DNA of 64,000 nucleotides from Thamnaconus septentrionalis (GCA_009823395.1 CM020509.1:22624397-22688396); one strand, 5' to 3'. Numbered from the stretch's first letter, positions 10,888 through 20,987 are shown. A program made the numbers and translations. Notes: generated by a model not told the origin, from the letters alone.

Positions 10888-11761
10888 GGGCGTCCCCATA
10901 GCACCGCCTCGCCTCGCCGTCCCTCGCCTCGCCACGGTTCGATTATGTCCCAATTGGCCCCCAGATCACGAGACTGTGGGCGGAGTCGACGCGGTAAAGC
11001 GGGACAATGTTTTCGACAGCATTATTTCTGTGCGATACACGACAGCGCAGCGATGGACAAAGTAGAGGTTGTTTCATACGTGCTGCTCGGTCTGTGGTTG
11101 CTTTTCTGTGAAAGAAAGAAGTTTTCCTCACTGAAGTCACAGTTGATCATTTATGCAGGCAACATTTAGAATTTCTTGTTTCGTTTTCTGGGAGAGTAAA
11201 GGTGTAGTTCAACCTTTATATTTTCACCAAAAGTAAACAACGGGAAATTGCATTTATTTAAAAACAAACGGACAGTAAACACGCCTCCTTATTTGAAATA
11301 GCTGCCCTAGCGATCCATGGACGACTTTATGCCGCGGTGTTCGAGGCTTCCTCGTGGCAAAGAGCCACGTCCTCTCGACGAATCCGTATTTCCTCTCGTC
11401 TCAAGACTCCTCGGATTCCCTAGCTTAACGCGCCTCACGCAGGAGCAACTCGGTTTGTTCCGAGCACTTCGCCGTTCGTCGTTTTCGCGAATATGGTTGA
11501 ACACACTCGCGAACACGGAAGTTCCGTGTCGAAGGAGTTGGCGTCGGTGTCCGCTCCGACAGGGAAAATCGACGAAAACACTGGGCCAATCCAGTGCCCT
11601 GCTCGTCGCTACGTCACCACTAAACTCGCCTCGTCTCGCTTGGACCCTGAGCGCTTGAGGTACCAAAACGGCACCTCCTACAACCGTGTAGCGGCTAGTG
11701 GGGCCGCTCTACAACCGTACCGTGGCGAGGCGAGGCGAGGCGGTGCTACGGGGACGCCCCC
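10888..11761. mobile_element. Non-autonomous TIR element with GC-rich terminal repeats
   Basis: The left end reads GGGCGTCCCCATAGCACCGC followed by CTCGCCTCGCC. The right end, reverse-complemented, reads GGGCGTCCCCGTAGCACCGC followed by the same CTCGCC repeats and a CACGGT block. The TIRs are about 55 bp and imperfect. The interior near 11590 (CAGTGCCCTGCTCGTCGCTA) resembles the Harbinger-like element near 48360, so the two belong to one superfamily. No transposase is visible and no clear target duplication. Confidence 0.75.
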
Positions 11762-12191
11762 TTAGTGATATGCACACGGAACGTTATAATGCCCGGTGAG
11801 CAGCCCGGGCAGGTTTGTTGGTTGCACTGTATGTTGAAGGAGCCGGTATTGCAATCTGCACTATGCCAGTAAAGATGGAGTTCAGTCATACAACCAAGTG
11901 TATTCATTGACCCAATAACACTTCAGATGTCAATCGTCTTCTTCTCCTTGACGTAGTCCCAGATCATCCAGGATCCGTCTCTCTGGCTGAACATCTTCAA
12001 TGATGATGACCAGTGATGTGGTCCTGCCATCTTCTATACTCTGCATCACTAGTTCAGGTTCAGTCATGTGGAGAAATATTTGCCGTAGTGATGGTGTGAA
12101 TGTGGCTTTAATCCAGCGGGGCAGGATGCAGGATCCACCACTAGATGGAGCGCTCCTCTCCACTCTCCCTCAGCTCCACGGTCCAGTCAGA

Positions 12192-12232
<41 letters not shown>

Positions 12233-12268
12233 ATCATCAGGACCAGCTGATCCTCCCTCAACACCACC
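11762..12268. other. 3' flank of NLR copy A
   Basis: Antisense to the NLR this is 3' UTR-like sequence. An open minus-strand segment (12163-11930, ending LGLRQGEEDD) lies downstream of the predicted stop and cannot be joined to the NLR in frame. A (GCT) tract is embedded at 12192-12231. Confidence 0.35.
12192..12231. repeat. (GCT)n trinucleotide repeat
   Basis: Thirteen tandem CTG/GCT units lie in the 3' region of NLR copy A, just downstream of its predicted stop on the minus strand. Confidence 0.95.
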
Positions 12269-12273
12269 CCCAC
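12259..12273 (-). pseudogene. NLR copy A, predicted terminal exon
   Basis: A splice acceptor (CTCTCTGCAG on the minus strand) is followed by G, then four codons WGWC and TGA, in the phase left by the LRR exons. The same arrangement occurs in copy B at 32281. The exon is tiny, so the call rests on position and phase. Confidence 0.45.
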
Positions 12274-12629
12274 CTGCAGAGAGAAGAGAAGAGACGGCAG
12301 GAGTCACCACTCACAGTCCTTGAACGCATCGTTCCAGAGACCTTGACTGTTGACAGACTCTCAGTCACATGTTGACAGTGTGAAAGATGGAGGTCATGTG
12401 ACCACAGAGCCTTGGACTGATAGTGAGGCATGATGAAGATGAAGTGATCAGTCATTGAGTGGTGAAGTGAGAGAACAAGCAGTTGGATGAAGGGACAGTT
12501 GGATGAATGAGGAGCAGCTGGACGTCAACACCAGACCACAACAAAGTCATGTGACTGGCTGACTGGCACCATCCTCCTCTCACACTGGAACTGGGAAACA
12601 TCATCCACTGGTTCCAAACCAGTACTGAC

Positions 12630-12803
12630 CTCACACTCTCCAGTTTATTGTCTCTGCTGGCCACCAGATCATCCAGCAGCTGCCCTGTTGAATCCTTCAC
12701 ATTGTTTCCACTCAGGTCCAGCTCTCTGAGGTGGGAGGGGTTGGACTTTAGAGCTGAGAGCAGCCAATCACAGCTGAGCTCTGACAACCTGCAGCCCTCC
12801 AAC
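12630..12803 (-). pseudogene. NLR copy A, LRR exon 2
   Basis: This 174-bp exon has acceptor CTATTCAG and donor GTCAGT on the minus strand. It encodes [18 protein letters not shown], then [17 protein letters not shown], an RNase-inhibitor-type LRR. The second half ([19 protein letters not shown]) departs from the usual [16 protein letters not shown]. Confidence 0.85.
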
Positions 12804-12847
12804 CTGAATAGAGAATAAGTGATGGAGAGTGAAAATCACAGTTGACA

Positions 12848-12854
<7 letters not shown>

Positions 12855-12899
<45 letters not shown>
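12855..12899. repeat. (GA)n microsatellite
   Basis: About 20 GA units follow a short TG run in the intron between the two LRR exons of NLR copy A. Confidence 0.93.
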
Positions 12900-12901
<2 letters not shown>

Positions 12902-13007
12902 ATTTCTAATGGAAACAAAGTGTCTGTAAAGTGAATGTGAACAAACTCAATTCAAAGTCATGACAACAATAACTGCAGAAGTTGTAGAGTGAAGAGGGTG
13001 AACTGAC

Positions 13008-13181
13008 CACAGATCCTCCAGTTTACAGTCTGGACTCTGCAGGAAACCTCTCAGCTCCTTCACTCCTGAATCCTGCAGCTGGTTCTCACTCAGGTTCAGC
13101 TCTCTGAGGTGGGAGGGGTTGGACTTCAGAGCTGAGAGCAGCCAATCACAGCTGAGCTCTGACAAACTGCAGGCCCACAAA
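13008..13181 (-). pseudogene. NLR copy A, LRR exon 1 (of those left)
   Basis: This 174-bp exon has acceptor GTATTCAG and donor GTCAGT. It encodes [18 protein letters not shown], then [18 protein letters not shown] and [18 protein letters not shown]. The leucine pattern and length match the repeated LRR exon unit of fish NLR-C genes. Confidence 0.9.
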
Positions 13182-13439
13182 CTGAATACAGAAGAAATGA
13201 TGGAGAGTGAACTTCAGTCAAACATGTTGGGAATTCTGTGTCATTTCTAGAGGTTCCAAGTTATTGGTTCAGACACTCAATTCTAAGAAAATAATAAAAA
13301 ATACAATATTTTGCTTCAGGCGTATTTACTACAAAACATTTTGTAGGATTTTAAAAAATGAAGTCACAAACAAAACCAAGTGAGCAATAAGCTGCTGACC
13401 GTCACAGTGACAGTGAAGCCAAGTCTAAACTGGTCAAAC

Positions 13440-13765
13440 TGAACAGCTTTTAACATCTCAAGAACTAGTAGCTTTAATTAAGCCCTTATTAAAAACCTCA
13501 TCTGGACACAAGTGTCCTATCCAATTACAGGCCAATCTCAAACCTTGTGTTTCAGTGCTGCTGCCAGGCAGCTCCATGACTTTTTACATGACAACAATCT
13601 ATTGGAGGTGTTTCAGTCAGGTTGGAGGATAATCACAGCACTGAGGCTGCACTGCTAAAGGTGAGTAATGATCTCCTGATGGCATCTGACAATGGTCTTC
13701 TTTCTGTTCTTCCCGTTAAAGGGATTGTGGCTTTGTGCAGGCAGAGCTTCTATGGGTTGGTTGCA
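13440..13765 (+). mobile_element. L2 fragment with reverse transcriptase joined to 3' UTR
   Basis: Diverged L2 reverse transcriptase sequence (matching about 2040-2300, including the STETALLKVSNDLL region) runs to 13720. It is followed directly by sequence matching the L2 3' UTR at about 3476-3510 (GGGATTGTGGCTTTGTGCAG). Over 1 kb of L2 is missing at the joint. Confidence 0.75.
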
Positions 13766-14084
13766 GAAGTGCAAAGAACCCAGGAAAGGGAGAGAGTCTT
13801 AGAAGGGTGCTGTTTACGACAGGAAAAGAATGTAACAAAGAAAAGAGCAAACCCTGCTGATCAAAAGATACACCTAGACAAGAAAGAAGAATAGGACGCC
13901 CTGCAGATCTCTGGAAACAAAGAGACCTCTGTCTGCAGTTCAACCACTTTTAGCCGTGAGCATAGGTGGACACTGCAAAATGCAGACTTCCTTCCCTCAG
14001 GAGAAGAAGATCAGGCTAACAGAAACTCACAAGTTTGCACAAAGTGAGTTGCACCATGGAGACAGGAGACCGCTCAACACAGTG
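13766..14084. other. No recognisable gene
   Basis: Intron sequence of NLR copy A between two LINE fragments. I see no motif or repeat in it. Confidence 0.3.
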
Positions 14085-14832
14085 TTTCCCATTACAAGAT
14101 CATCATAGACTTTAGGAACTCTAATGTTGACCCCAAACCAAGCACTATTCATGGCGAGGTTGTACTAATAGTACAAAGGCACTTGGGCAGTGTGACAGAC
14201 TCGCAGTTAAAATCCAATGAGAACACAGACAGCATCATCAAGCGAGCAAATCAAGGACTCCACCTGCTGAGGAAACTGAACTCCTTCAATATCAGCAGAC
14301 AAATTTTAGGCACTTTTGATCCATCTTTTATTGAGTCTCTTTGAACTTTTTCTTTTATCTGTTGGTTTGGAGCTCTATCCATGCAGGATAAGAAATATCT
14401 GAATGACATCACTAGAGTGCTCCAAAATGACTGGAGTCCACCTTGAAGACCTCGGCTCTCTCTGGAAAATGCAGGTGGTCCAGAAAGCAGAAAGAATCTC
14501 ATCTAACCCAAGTCCCATCGTGTACAGTGATGTGAAGATCATGCCCTCTGGGTAGCGGTATTATGGGGAAAACAAACCGCTATGCAAATTCTTTGATGCC
14601 GTCAGCCATAAGGCAGCTAAATGAAGTGTGAATTGTGATGACTGATATTTCTTTGCACATAGCCCTGCTGTGCTGTCACTGAGGTGACCTGACTGTGTGA
14701 CTGTGTGTATCTCTTGTATTATCCTGAACCGTTGTGTTGCCTTCTCTGGTCTTGTTGTGTTTCTGCTATGGTCAGGTGACTGTCCAATGAACTGCCCTTC
14801 AGGGATGAATAAAGCACTCTAAATCTGAATCA
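14085..14832 (+). mobile_element. LINE 3' end, Rex1/CR1-like
   Basis: Translated pieces read SNTDSIIKRANQGLHLLRK, LNSFNISRQILGTF, MPSGRRYYGENNRYAN and AIRQLNEV, as in the C-terminal region of Rex1-like fish LINE ORF2. The 3' UTR ends with TTCAGGGATGAATAAAGCAC and TCTAAATCTGAATC. The 5' portion and most of ORF2 are missing. Confidence 0.68.
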
Positions 14833-14834
14833 GA

Positions 14835-15340
14835 TGGACAGGCGGATGGGTGTGGTCTCTGCAGTGATGCGGTCGCTGTACCGGTCTGTCGTGATGAAGA
14901 AACAGCTGAGCCGAAAGGCAAAGCTCTCGATTCACCGGTCGATCTACGTTCCCAGCCTCACCTCTGGTCAAGAGCTTTGGGTGACGACCGAAAGAACCAG
15001 ATTGTGGATACAGCTGGAGCTGGCTCACCCTTAGGGACAGGGTGAGGAGCTTGGTGTAGAGCTGCTGCTCCTCTACATGGAGAGGAGCCAGCTGAGGAGG
15101 CTCAGGCATCTGTTTGGGATGCCTCCTGGACGCCTCCCTGGAGAGGTGTTCCAGGTAGGTCCTGCTGGGTGGAGACCTTGAGGAAGACCCAGGACCTGCT
15201 GGAGGGACTAGGTCTCTGGGCTGACCTGGAAACATCTCAGGGTCCCACTATATGAGCTGGAGGAGGTGACTGGGGCCTCTGCTGAGACTGTTGCCCCCTG
15301 ACCCGACTCCAGATAAGTGGCAGAAGATGGATAGATGGAT
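14835..15340 (+). mobile_element. Rex3 (RTE-clade) LINE 3' end
   Basis: The fragment carries the conserved Rex3 tail: GGTGTGGTCTCTGCAGTGAT, GTGATGAAGAAACAGCTGAG and CGATCTACGTTCCCAGCCTC at the start, then the segment encoding PPGRLPGEVFQ- and ELEEVTG-like peptides, ending in GATGGATAGATGGAT. Frameshifts break it. Two reverse-oriented Rex3 ends occur at 30.97 and 54.95 kb. Confidence 0.85.
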
Positions 15341-15412
15341 GCATAAAGCGCTTTGAGACGATTCTGGATGGGATTTAGCACTTTACAAATAAAATTTGAT
15401 TGATTAATTGAA
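15341..15412 (+). mobile_element. L2 3' tail fragment
   Basis: The sequence CATAAAGCGCTTTGAGACG, then GGGATTTAGCACTTTACAAA and TAAAATTTGATTGATT, is the terminal 70 bp of an L2 element, placed directly after the Rex3 tail. Confidence 0.85.
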
Positions 15413-15434
15413 CGAGACAAGATGTTGTGTGTCT

Positions 15435-15495
15435 GATGTTCACCTGCTGACACACACTGTCCACCAGTAGAGGGCAGCAACTGACCTGAGAACTT
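15435..15495 (-). pseudogene. Remnant of the first LRR exon boundary, NLR copy A
   Basis: The plus strand keeps CTGACACACACTGTCCACCA and then ACTGACCTGAGAACTTCCA, which matches the donor side of the LRR exon at 41276 in copy B. The exon body that should follow is replaced by unrelated sequence, and the next match to copy B resumes upstream of the exon near 15540. The exon is deleted. Confidence 0.7.
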
Positions 15496-15499
15496 CCAT

Positions 15500-16135
15500 C
15501 ATCCATCATCAAAAAGGACACATGAAGTTCTCCTGCAACAAGGAACCAAGTGCAGCTTCACACACCAGTGAGTCAACACTGACACTGTTGCTCTGATCTG
15601 CTGCTTCAGCTCCACATGATGCTCACTTGTGTGTCCAGTCACAGCAGCTTGGAGCTCCACTGGATCAGAGATCCAAGCTGCTGTGTGTTAGACATGTTGG
15701 TGTTGGAAGGAGAACAAAACAAGGAGTTCTCAGAGGGTGGAGCCAACACATGGCAGGGGGCGTGGCCACTGACCTGGAAGAGCTAGCAGCGCTCCTTGTG
15801 ACAACACAGAGGGCTGATTTCCAGAAGGGAGTATTTTGAATGAAACAAAGTGGAGCAGCAGAAGAAGTCAAGGACAAGCTTTGCACACACTCACACATGG
15901 TCCAAACTCAATTAATCAATCAATCAATCAGTCAATTAAAGATCAATAATGAAGATAAACTACTTTCTTTACAGGTGGATCAACAAGCGTCTGCTGCTTT
16001 CAAGCTCCGTCTCTGCAGAATCAATCAGTGAGGAACCAGAAGGAACCCAGACCATCAGAATCAGGACAGCTTTGAGCAGCTGTGTTCACTCACTATTGAT
16101 TGATTGATTGTGTTGACAGAAACATCTGGACTTAC
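15500..16135. other. Intron of NLR copy A
   Basis: Sequence homologous to copy B at about 41620-41800 (for example TTGCTCTGATCTGCTGCTTC). No gene. It contains AATC/AATTAATC runs near 15910 and 16095. Confidence 0.5.
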
Positions 16136-17509
16136 ATGGCCTTCCTGCAGTTCCTCACAGCTGGAATCAGTCTCAATCTTCCCTCATCTGATGTCTTGTA
16201 CTTCTTCAGGTCCAACTCCAGAACCTCCTCTGACATCAGCAGCACGTAGGCCAGAGCTGAACACTGGATGGCTGAGAGTTCCTTCTCTGATCTGTTCTCT
16301 GACTGCAGGAACTTTTCGACCTCCTGATGCACTGACTGATCCTTCACCTCCAGCAGACAGTAGAAGATGTTGATGCTTCTGTCAGGAGAAACATCACCAG
16401 TGTTCATCTCCTTCAGGTTGTTGATGACCTTCTGTAAGGTTCCTGGATGGTTGTCAGTGAGACCCAGCAGGCCTCCTAAGAGTCTCTGGTTGGATTCCAG
16501 ACTGAGTCCATGGAGAAAGCGAACAAACAAGTCCAGGTGACCGTTTGGACTCTCCAGGGATTCCTCCATCATCCTCCTCAAGAACTCATCCAGAGATTCT
16601 CCAGAGTGTTCATCTCCTGTCATCTTCATGTTGGTGTGACAGTGGAAGCTGTAGACTGCAGCCAGAAACTCCTGGACGCTCAGATGAACGAAGCAGTAGA
16701 CGGTTTGGTGGAAGATCACACTCTCTCTTCTGAAGATCTCTGTACAAACTCCTGAGTACACAGAGGCGTCAGTCACACTGAGACCACACTTCTCCAGGTC
16801 TTCACTGTAGAACATGATGTTTCCACTCTTCAAGTTATCCACAGCAGAGCCGAGGGAAGCAGATCTCCTCTGATCAGGTTTGTTAGCAGGACACTGACTG
16901 ACTTCTTCTCAGTGACCTCAGGCACCACCTGGTTCTTCTCAAAGTCCAAAGTCAGTCTACTTTCATCCAGGCCGTCCAAGATGAAGAGAAGTTTGCAGAC
17001 ATGCAGCTGCTCTGCTGTGAGCTTCTCTAACGTTGGATGGAAAACATGGAGCAGCTCCAGAAGACTGTAGTGCTGCTCTTTGACCAAGTTGAGCTCCCTG
17101 AATGAGAGAGGAAGCACCAGATGAAGGTCCTGGTTCTCCAGGCCCTGGGCCCAGTCCAGAGTGAACTTCTGCACTGTGAAAGTTTTTCCAACCCCAGCGA
17201 CGCCGTTGGTCAGCACCACTCTGACTCTGAGTCACGGCTGCTCAGGTGAGGCTTCAAAGATCTGGCTGCACCTGATTGGACGGTCATGGAGGCTCTTCTT
17301 GGTCTTCTTGGTCTTCTTGGTCTCCAGCTGCCTGACCTCATGCTGTCTGTTGACCTCCTCACTCAGTCCCTCAGTGATGTAGAGCTCAGTGTAGATGCTG
17401 TTGAGGAGGGTTTGACTTCCTGCTTCTTCACCTTCAGTCACACGTTCACATCTCCTCTTCAGACTGATCTTCTGCTGCTGTAGAAGCTCCTGAAGACCAC
17501 CATCAGCCT
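16136..17509 (-). pseudogene. NLR copy A, FISNA-NACHT exon
   Basis: The exon starts after TGCTCCAG with the FISNA region ([30 protein letters not shown]) and continues to Walker A (GVAGVGKT) and Walker B ([12 protein letters not shown]). It ends at a good donor, GTAAGT. Three lesions stand out against copy B: a glycine codon changed to TGA at 17234-17232 just upstream of Walker A, an 18-bp in-frame expansion giving TKKTKKTKKS near 17300, and a 400-bp deletion joining LLWIT to the [12 protein letters not shown] block out of frame near 16830. The remaining NACHT-associated C-terminal part is otherwise readable. Confidence 0.92.
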
Positions 17510-17720
17510 CTGGAGCAGAGAGAAGGTTGGAGAAGAAAACATCAGTGTGACAGTGTGAGCATCAATTTCTATCCACAACTTGTCTGCTGCTTTGATGGAG
17601 CTGCTGCTGCTGCTGCTGTCTGACTGTTTGCTCTAAATGTCCTTCAGTGAATCTTCTCACTGGAGGTCCTGACATGACCTCAGAGGGAGAAGTGAAGGAG
17701 GTGCAGGTGGACAGTCTTAC

Positions 17721-17860
17721 TGTGAGCAGTCTTGGTCTGACTAGCAGGTTGCAGTGCTGATGGAGCAGACTGGTCCCAGTATGAGCTGCTGGATACTGGG
17801 TCAGTCAGGACATCCTGCTCCTCACAGCCACCACCACTGCTCCTCCTCCTCCTGCTCCTC
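17721..17860 (-). pseudogene. NLR copy A, RING-like exon reduced to a stub
   Basis: The exon is bounded by an acceptor (TTCTCCACAG) and donor (GTAAGA) and stays open in the phase required by both neighbours. It encodes CEEQDVLTDPVSSSSYWDQS and then ALQPASQTKTAH. Fish NLR-C genes often carry an N-terminal RING exon with C..C..L.DPV...CGH.FC..CI..YWDQ and a QTAS-like end. Here DPVS runs directly into S-YWDQ, so the zinc-binding middle (CGHxFCxxC) and the later CPxC pair are gone. I infer an in-frame deletion of the RING core. Confidence 0.65.
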
Positions 17861-18224
17861 CTGTGGAGAAGTTTGGGTTTGACTGCTCAGTTGGACAGTT
17901 TAGATGATAGTTTTTAGTCTTGAACTCATTTTTCCTGTTACTGAAGTTTTGATTCTTCATTCATACTAAATTACATGAGACACCCAACAAGATAAAGTTT
18001 AGGCTTTTATTATTAAATTACTTCAAATCCTTTATTACAAACTAAATCCTGCACTGCAACTCCAGCAGCCAGTTTCCCTCTTGACTCAAACACTATGAAC
18101 TGATGTGGTCATTCTACAGGAACTAAAACAAGTTTAAAACAAGTCATTCATTCTGAACAAATGTGAACTGAGGCAGCAGCATCAGGAAGAAGACTGCAGA
18201 GGACGTCAGTCCAAGTGTTCTTAC

Positions 18225-18343
18225 TGTGTCTCAGAAGGTCCAGGTTCATGACTGAAGTCAGGAGGAGGATCTTTGGAATGGTCACTCTTCAGAGACACCA
18301 TGCTGGGCCCTGGAGACTCTGGTCTGACTTCCTCTACATCCAT
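18225..18343 (-). pseudogene. NLR copy A, N-terminal exon with predicted start codon
   Basis: The exon begins with ATG at 18343 and encodes MDVEEVRPESPGPSMVSLKS then DHSKDPPPDFSHEPGPSET, ending at GTAAGA. The ESP-S-SLKSD-S pattern is the repeated N-terminal motif of fish NLR-C proteins. The exon leaves two bases, completed by the first base of the exon at 17860. An upstream in-frame start cannot be excluded. Confidence 0.72.
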
Positions 18344-18394
18344 CTCCTGAACTGGAGTCACTGGAGTCAAGCAGTGTGACACTGAGCTCAGAAA

Positions 18395-18434
18395 ACGGAA
18401 AGAGAGAAAGAGAGAGAGGGAGAGAGAGAGAGAG
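18395..18434. repeat. (GA)n-rich tract
   Basis: Imperfect GA/GGGA repeats just upstream of the NLR copy A start exon. Confidence 0.85.
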
Positions 18435-18489
18435 CGATTCTAAAGAACTGGCAAAATTTCACTGGGTCCCATCTCCTCCTCTGTCGGCT

Positions 18490-18533
18490 ATTTATTTATT
18501 TATTAATTATTATTATTATTATTATTATTAGTA

Positions 18534-18586
<53 letters not shown>

Positions 18587-18592
18587 GTTATA
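18490..18592. repeat. (ATT)n microsatellite
   Basis: Over 25 ATT units with single interruptions (AGTATTGTT) near 18532 and 18586. Confidence 0.95.
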
Positions 18593-18762
18593 GCCGTGGT
18601 GTAGACGGATCCCATTTCACACCAGAAGCGTCAGCAAAGCGTCAGCAAAGCGTCTTGCGCAGCCGCTCGACCGGTTCACGCGAGAATTGCAAGATTGCGC
18701 GACAACCCAGGAAGTTTCGCGTGTACTTAAAGAAAACAACAGGGAAACAAAACTCTTTAGTC

Positions 18763-20912
18763 CAGTGGTCCCCAAACTACGGCCCGCGGGCCGTATCCGG
18801 CCCGCCTCCACATTTGGCCCGGCCCCCTGAGCAATACCAGACGCATTTTGATTTTTTTTCATATATGTGTATTTGTATTTGATTGTAAAGTTTGGCTTTT
18901 GCAATAAAATGTTCCTTAGCTATGAACTATTTTCATTATTAATTATTAGTAACTAGTTCACACACATAGAATGTGACATTCTATTCCACCCTTCTGCAGT
19001 CTGTGCCCCTATCTGGCAACCCCCAGAAAAAAAGAATCCGAGACCCGCCCCTCTCAAAGAGAGAACGGAATAATGGCGAAAAGGTTAGGTAAGACAAAAA
19101 TTGATCCAGAATGCAGGGTATTTAACCTGCAGTGGACAAACAATTATTTTTTTGTTCAATGCAAAGAAAAGGCTGTTTGTCTCATCTGTCAAGAGGCGGT
19201 GGTGGTATTCAAAGAATACAATCTGCGCCGACACTATGAATCCCGTCACAAAGACAAGTATGATAGCTTGCAAGGCCAAATACGAGCAGACAAACTCTCA
19301 AACCTACAAAGTGGACTGTTAGCTCAGCAGAATACATTTGTACGCCAAGCTCAGCTGAACCAGTCATCCGTTCGGGCCAGCTTTCGGGTTGCTCAACTGA
19401 TAGCAAGCAGCGGTAAACCTTTCACTGATGGAGAGTTTGTGAAGAAATGTATGGATGCTGTCGCGGAGGAGGTGTGTCCAAGAATTCCTGTCTGAACTGG
19501 GGTCTGCGCACGGAGATGTGCTGTACTACACAGAGGTCCGATGGTTGAGCCGGGGCAGAGTTTTGAGGCGTTTTTACGAGCTGCTACCCGAAATTAACGC
19601 ATTTTTTCATTCAAAAGACAAAACGTTGCCAGAGCTGATCGACCCAGAATGGAAATGGCACCTTGCAGTTTTAACAGACGTGACAGAAATGCTGAACAGC
19701 TTTAACTTGCAGCTACAAGGCCAGGGGAAACTCATTTGCGACATGTATTCCCACATAAAAGCATTTGAGGTGAAACTAGCGCTGCTTTTGGGACAAGTGA
19801 AAAAGCACAACTTCATCCATCTCCCTGCTACCCAAAACCTCTCTGCAGAGAACCCAGCAGTCCTGTTTCCAGCTGAAAAGTGTGTGGAAGCACAGGAAAT
19901 GCTGAAGGTGGAGTTCGGTGTGCGATTCCGTGAACTACATGTTTGTGCAAAAGAAATCCGTCTGTTCCAGAACCCCTTTGTTGCCAACATTGATGAAGCC
20001 CAGACTACTTATCAGTTTGAGTTGGCCGAGTTACAGAACTGTGATGTTCTGAAAGACGTATTCAAGCCCAACAGTCTCATTGACTGCTATGCTGCCCTCC
20101 CAAACGACACGTACCATAACATCCAAAAACACGCAATGAAGATGTCCACACTTTTTGGCAGCACCTATATCTGCGAGCAAACCTTTTCACGCATGAATCT
20201 GCTGAAAACTCAGATGAGATCAAGATTGACAGATGAACATCTGCATCAGTGTTTGAGACTGGCTGTGACTAGAATGGAACCTGACATTCAACTTCTCACC
20301 AACCAGATGCAGGCCCACAGTTCACACTGATGAGCATACAAAGGCAAGCTCACTTTTCTGACTTGAATGAGTCATTCTGAGTATAAACAAATACAATCAT
20401 AATAAAATCTACTGGGGCAAAATCCATCTCCATAACCATACTGGTAGTGGTACTGGTTGTGCTGTGTAGGTGCTGTATCACTTAGTTCGGTTTCTCAGCC
20501 TGCTTGCTTTGTGGTTTTCACAGGAAAGTTGATGAGAGAGAGAGAGAGAGAGAGCTGCAAACAGGTGTCTACAAGCCTTCTGGAACCTAAAAGGATTATA
20601 AGGAACACAAGAACTTTGAGAGACTGCTTATATGAGTCATATAAGTAAGAGATTCTGCTCTGACAACTAATCTGAACTTTTACCTGTTAAGATTGTGCAC
20701 GGCACAACAGAAAGTTAATATTCCATGGACTTTTTTCTGTGAAGAACCCAGAGAGGGTTATTTGGTTATGTGTGGCTTTCTGGAAAACAGTAAATTTTTA
20801 CGTTAAGGCACCCCTGCGATCGTCACATTTTTTCTGTTACAACCTACCCCGGCCCCCATCAGAGAGGGGAAAAGTTATGTGGCCCTCACAGGAAAAAGTT
20901 TGGAGACCCCTG
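18763..20912 (+). mobile_element. hAT transposon (Charlie-type) with 8-bp target duplication
   Basis: The left end reads CAGTGGTCCCCAAACTACGG and the right end, reverse-complemented, CAGGGGTCTCCAAACTTTTT. The element is flanked by CTTTAGTC at 18755-18762 and again at 20913-20920, a perfect 8-bp duplication as expected for hAT. It carries an internally deleted transposase gene on the plus strand. The length of 2150 bp and clean ends suggest a fairly young insertion. Confidence 0.95.
19073..20330 (+). pseudogene. hAT transposase, GTF2IRD2/ZBED5-like, core deleted
   Basis: The first segment (19073-19495) begins MAKRLGKTKIDPECRVFNLQ and has a BED-like finger, CLICQEAVVVFKEYNLRRHY then ESRHKDKY. 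It reaches DGEFVKKCMDAVAEEVCP. The second (from about 19470) has SELGSAHGDVLYYTEVRWLS in another frame and continues to the hATC dimerisation region (STYICEQTFSRMNLLK, SRLTDEHLHQCLRLAVT). The roughly 170 residues that normally link these parts are missing, including the first catalytic aspartate region, and the joint shifts frame. It cannot make an active enzyme. Confidence 0.88.
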
Positions 20913-20978
20913 CTTTAGTCCGTCCCAACAAGTATCGATGTATGTAATGTGCATGCAAATCAGGAAATTAGCTTGACA

Positions 20979-20987
<9 letters not shown>

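Larger units (their letters stand above)
12259..18343 (-). pseudogene. NLR-C (NLRC3/NLRP12-like) gene copy A, inactivated
   Basis: Fish NLR-C proteins are cytosolic pattern-recognition receptors with an N-terminal region, a FISNA domain, a NACHT ATPase and C-terminal LRRs, and this locus has all of these in order on the minus strand. Exons I can place are 18343-18225, 17860-17721, 17509-16136, 13181-13008, 12803-12630 and a short terminal exon from 12273. The early exon phases agree with each other. It is broken by a TGA at 17234-17232 just before Walker A, a 400-bp deletion in NACHT at about 16830, and loss of the first LRR exon near 15490. NLR copy B (32-46 kb) is its intact relative. Confidence 0.88.

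Noticed and set aside
11307..11666. Open frames on both strands inside the GC-rich TIR element
   Set aside because: No similarity to a transposase. Open frames on both strands are expected in GC-rich DNA.
12000..12323. Open frame with a polyalanine run (GCT repeat) near the end of NLR copy A
   Set aside because: It is the wrong strand for the NLR, and the alanine run is just the translation of a microsatellite.
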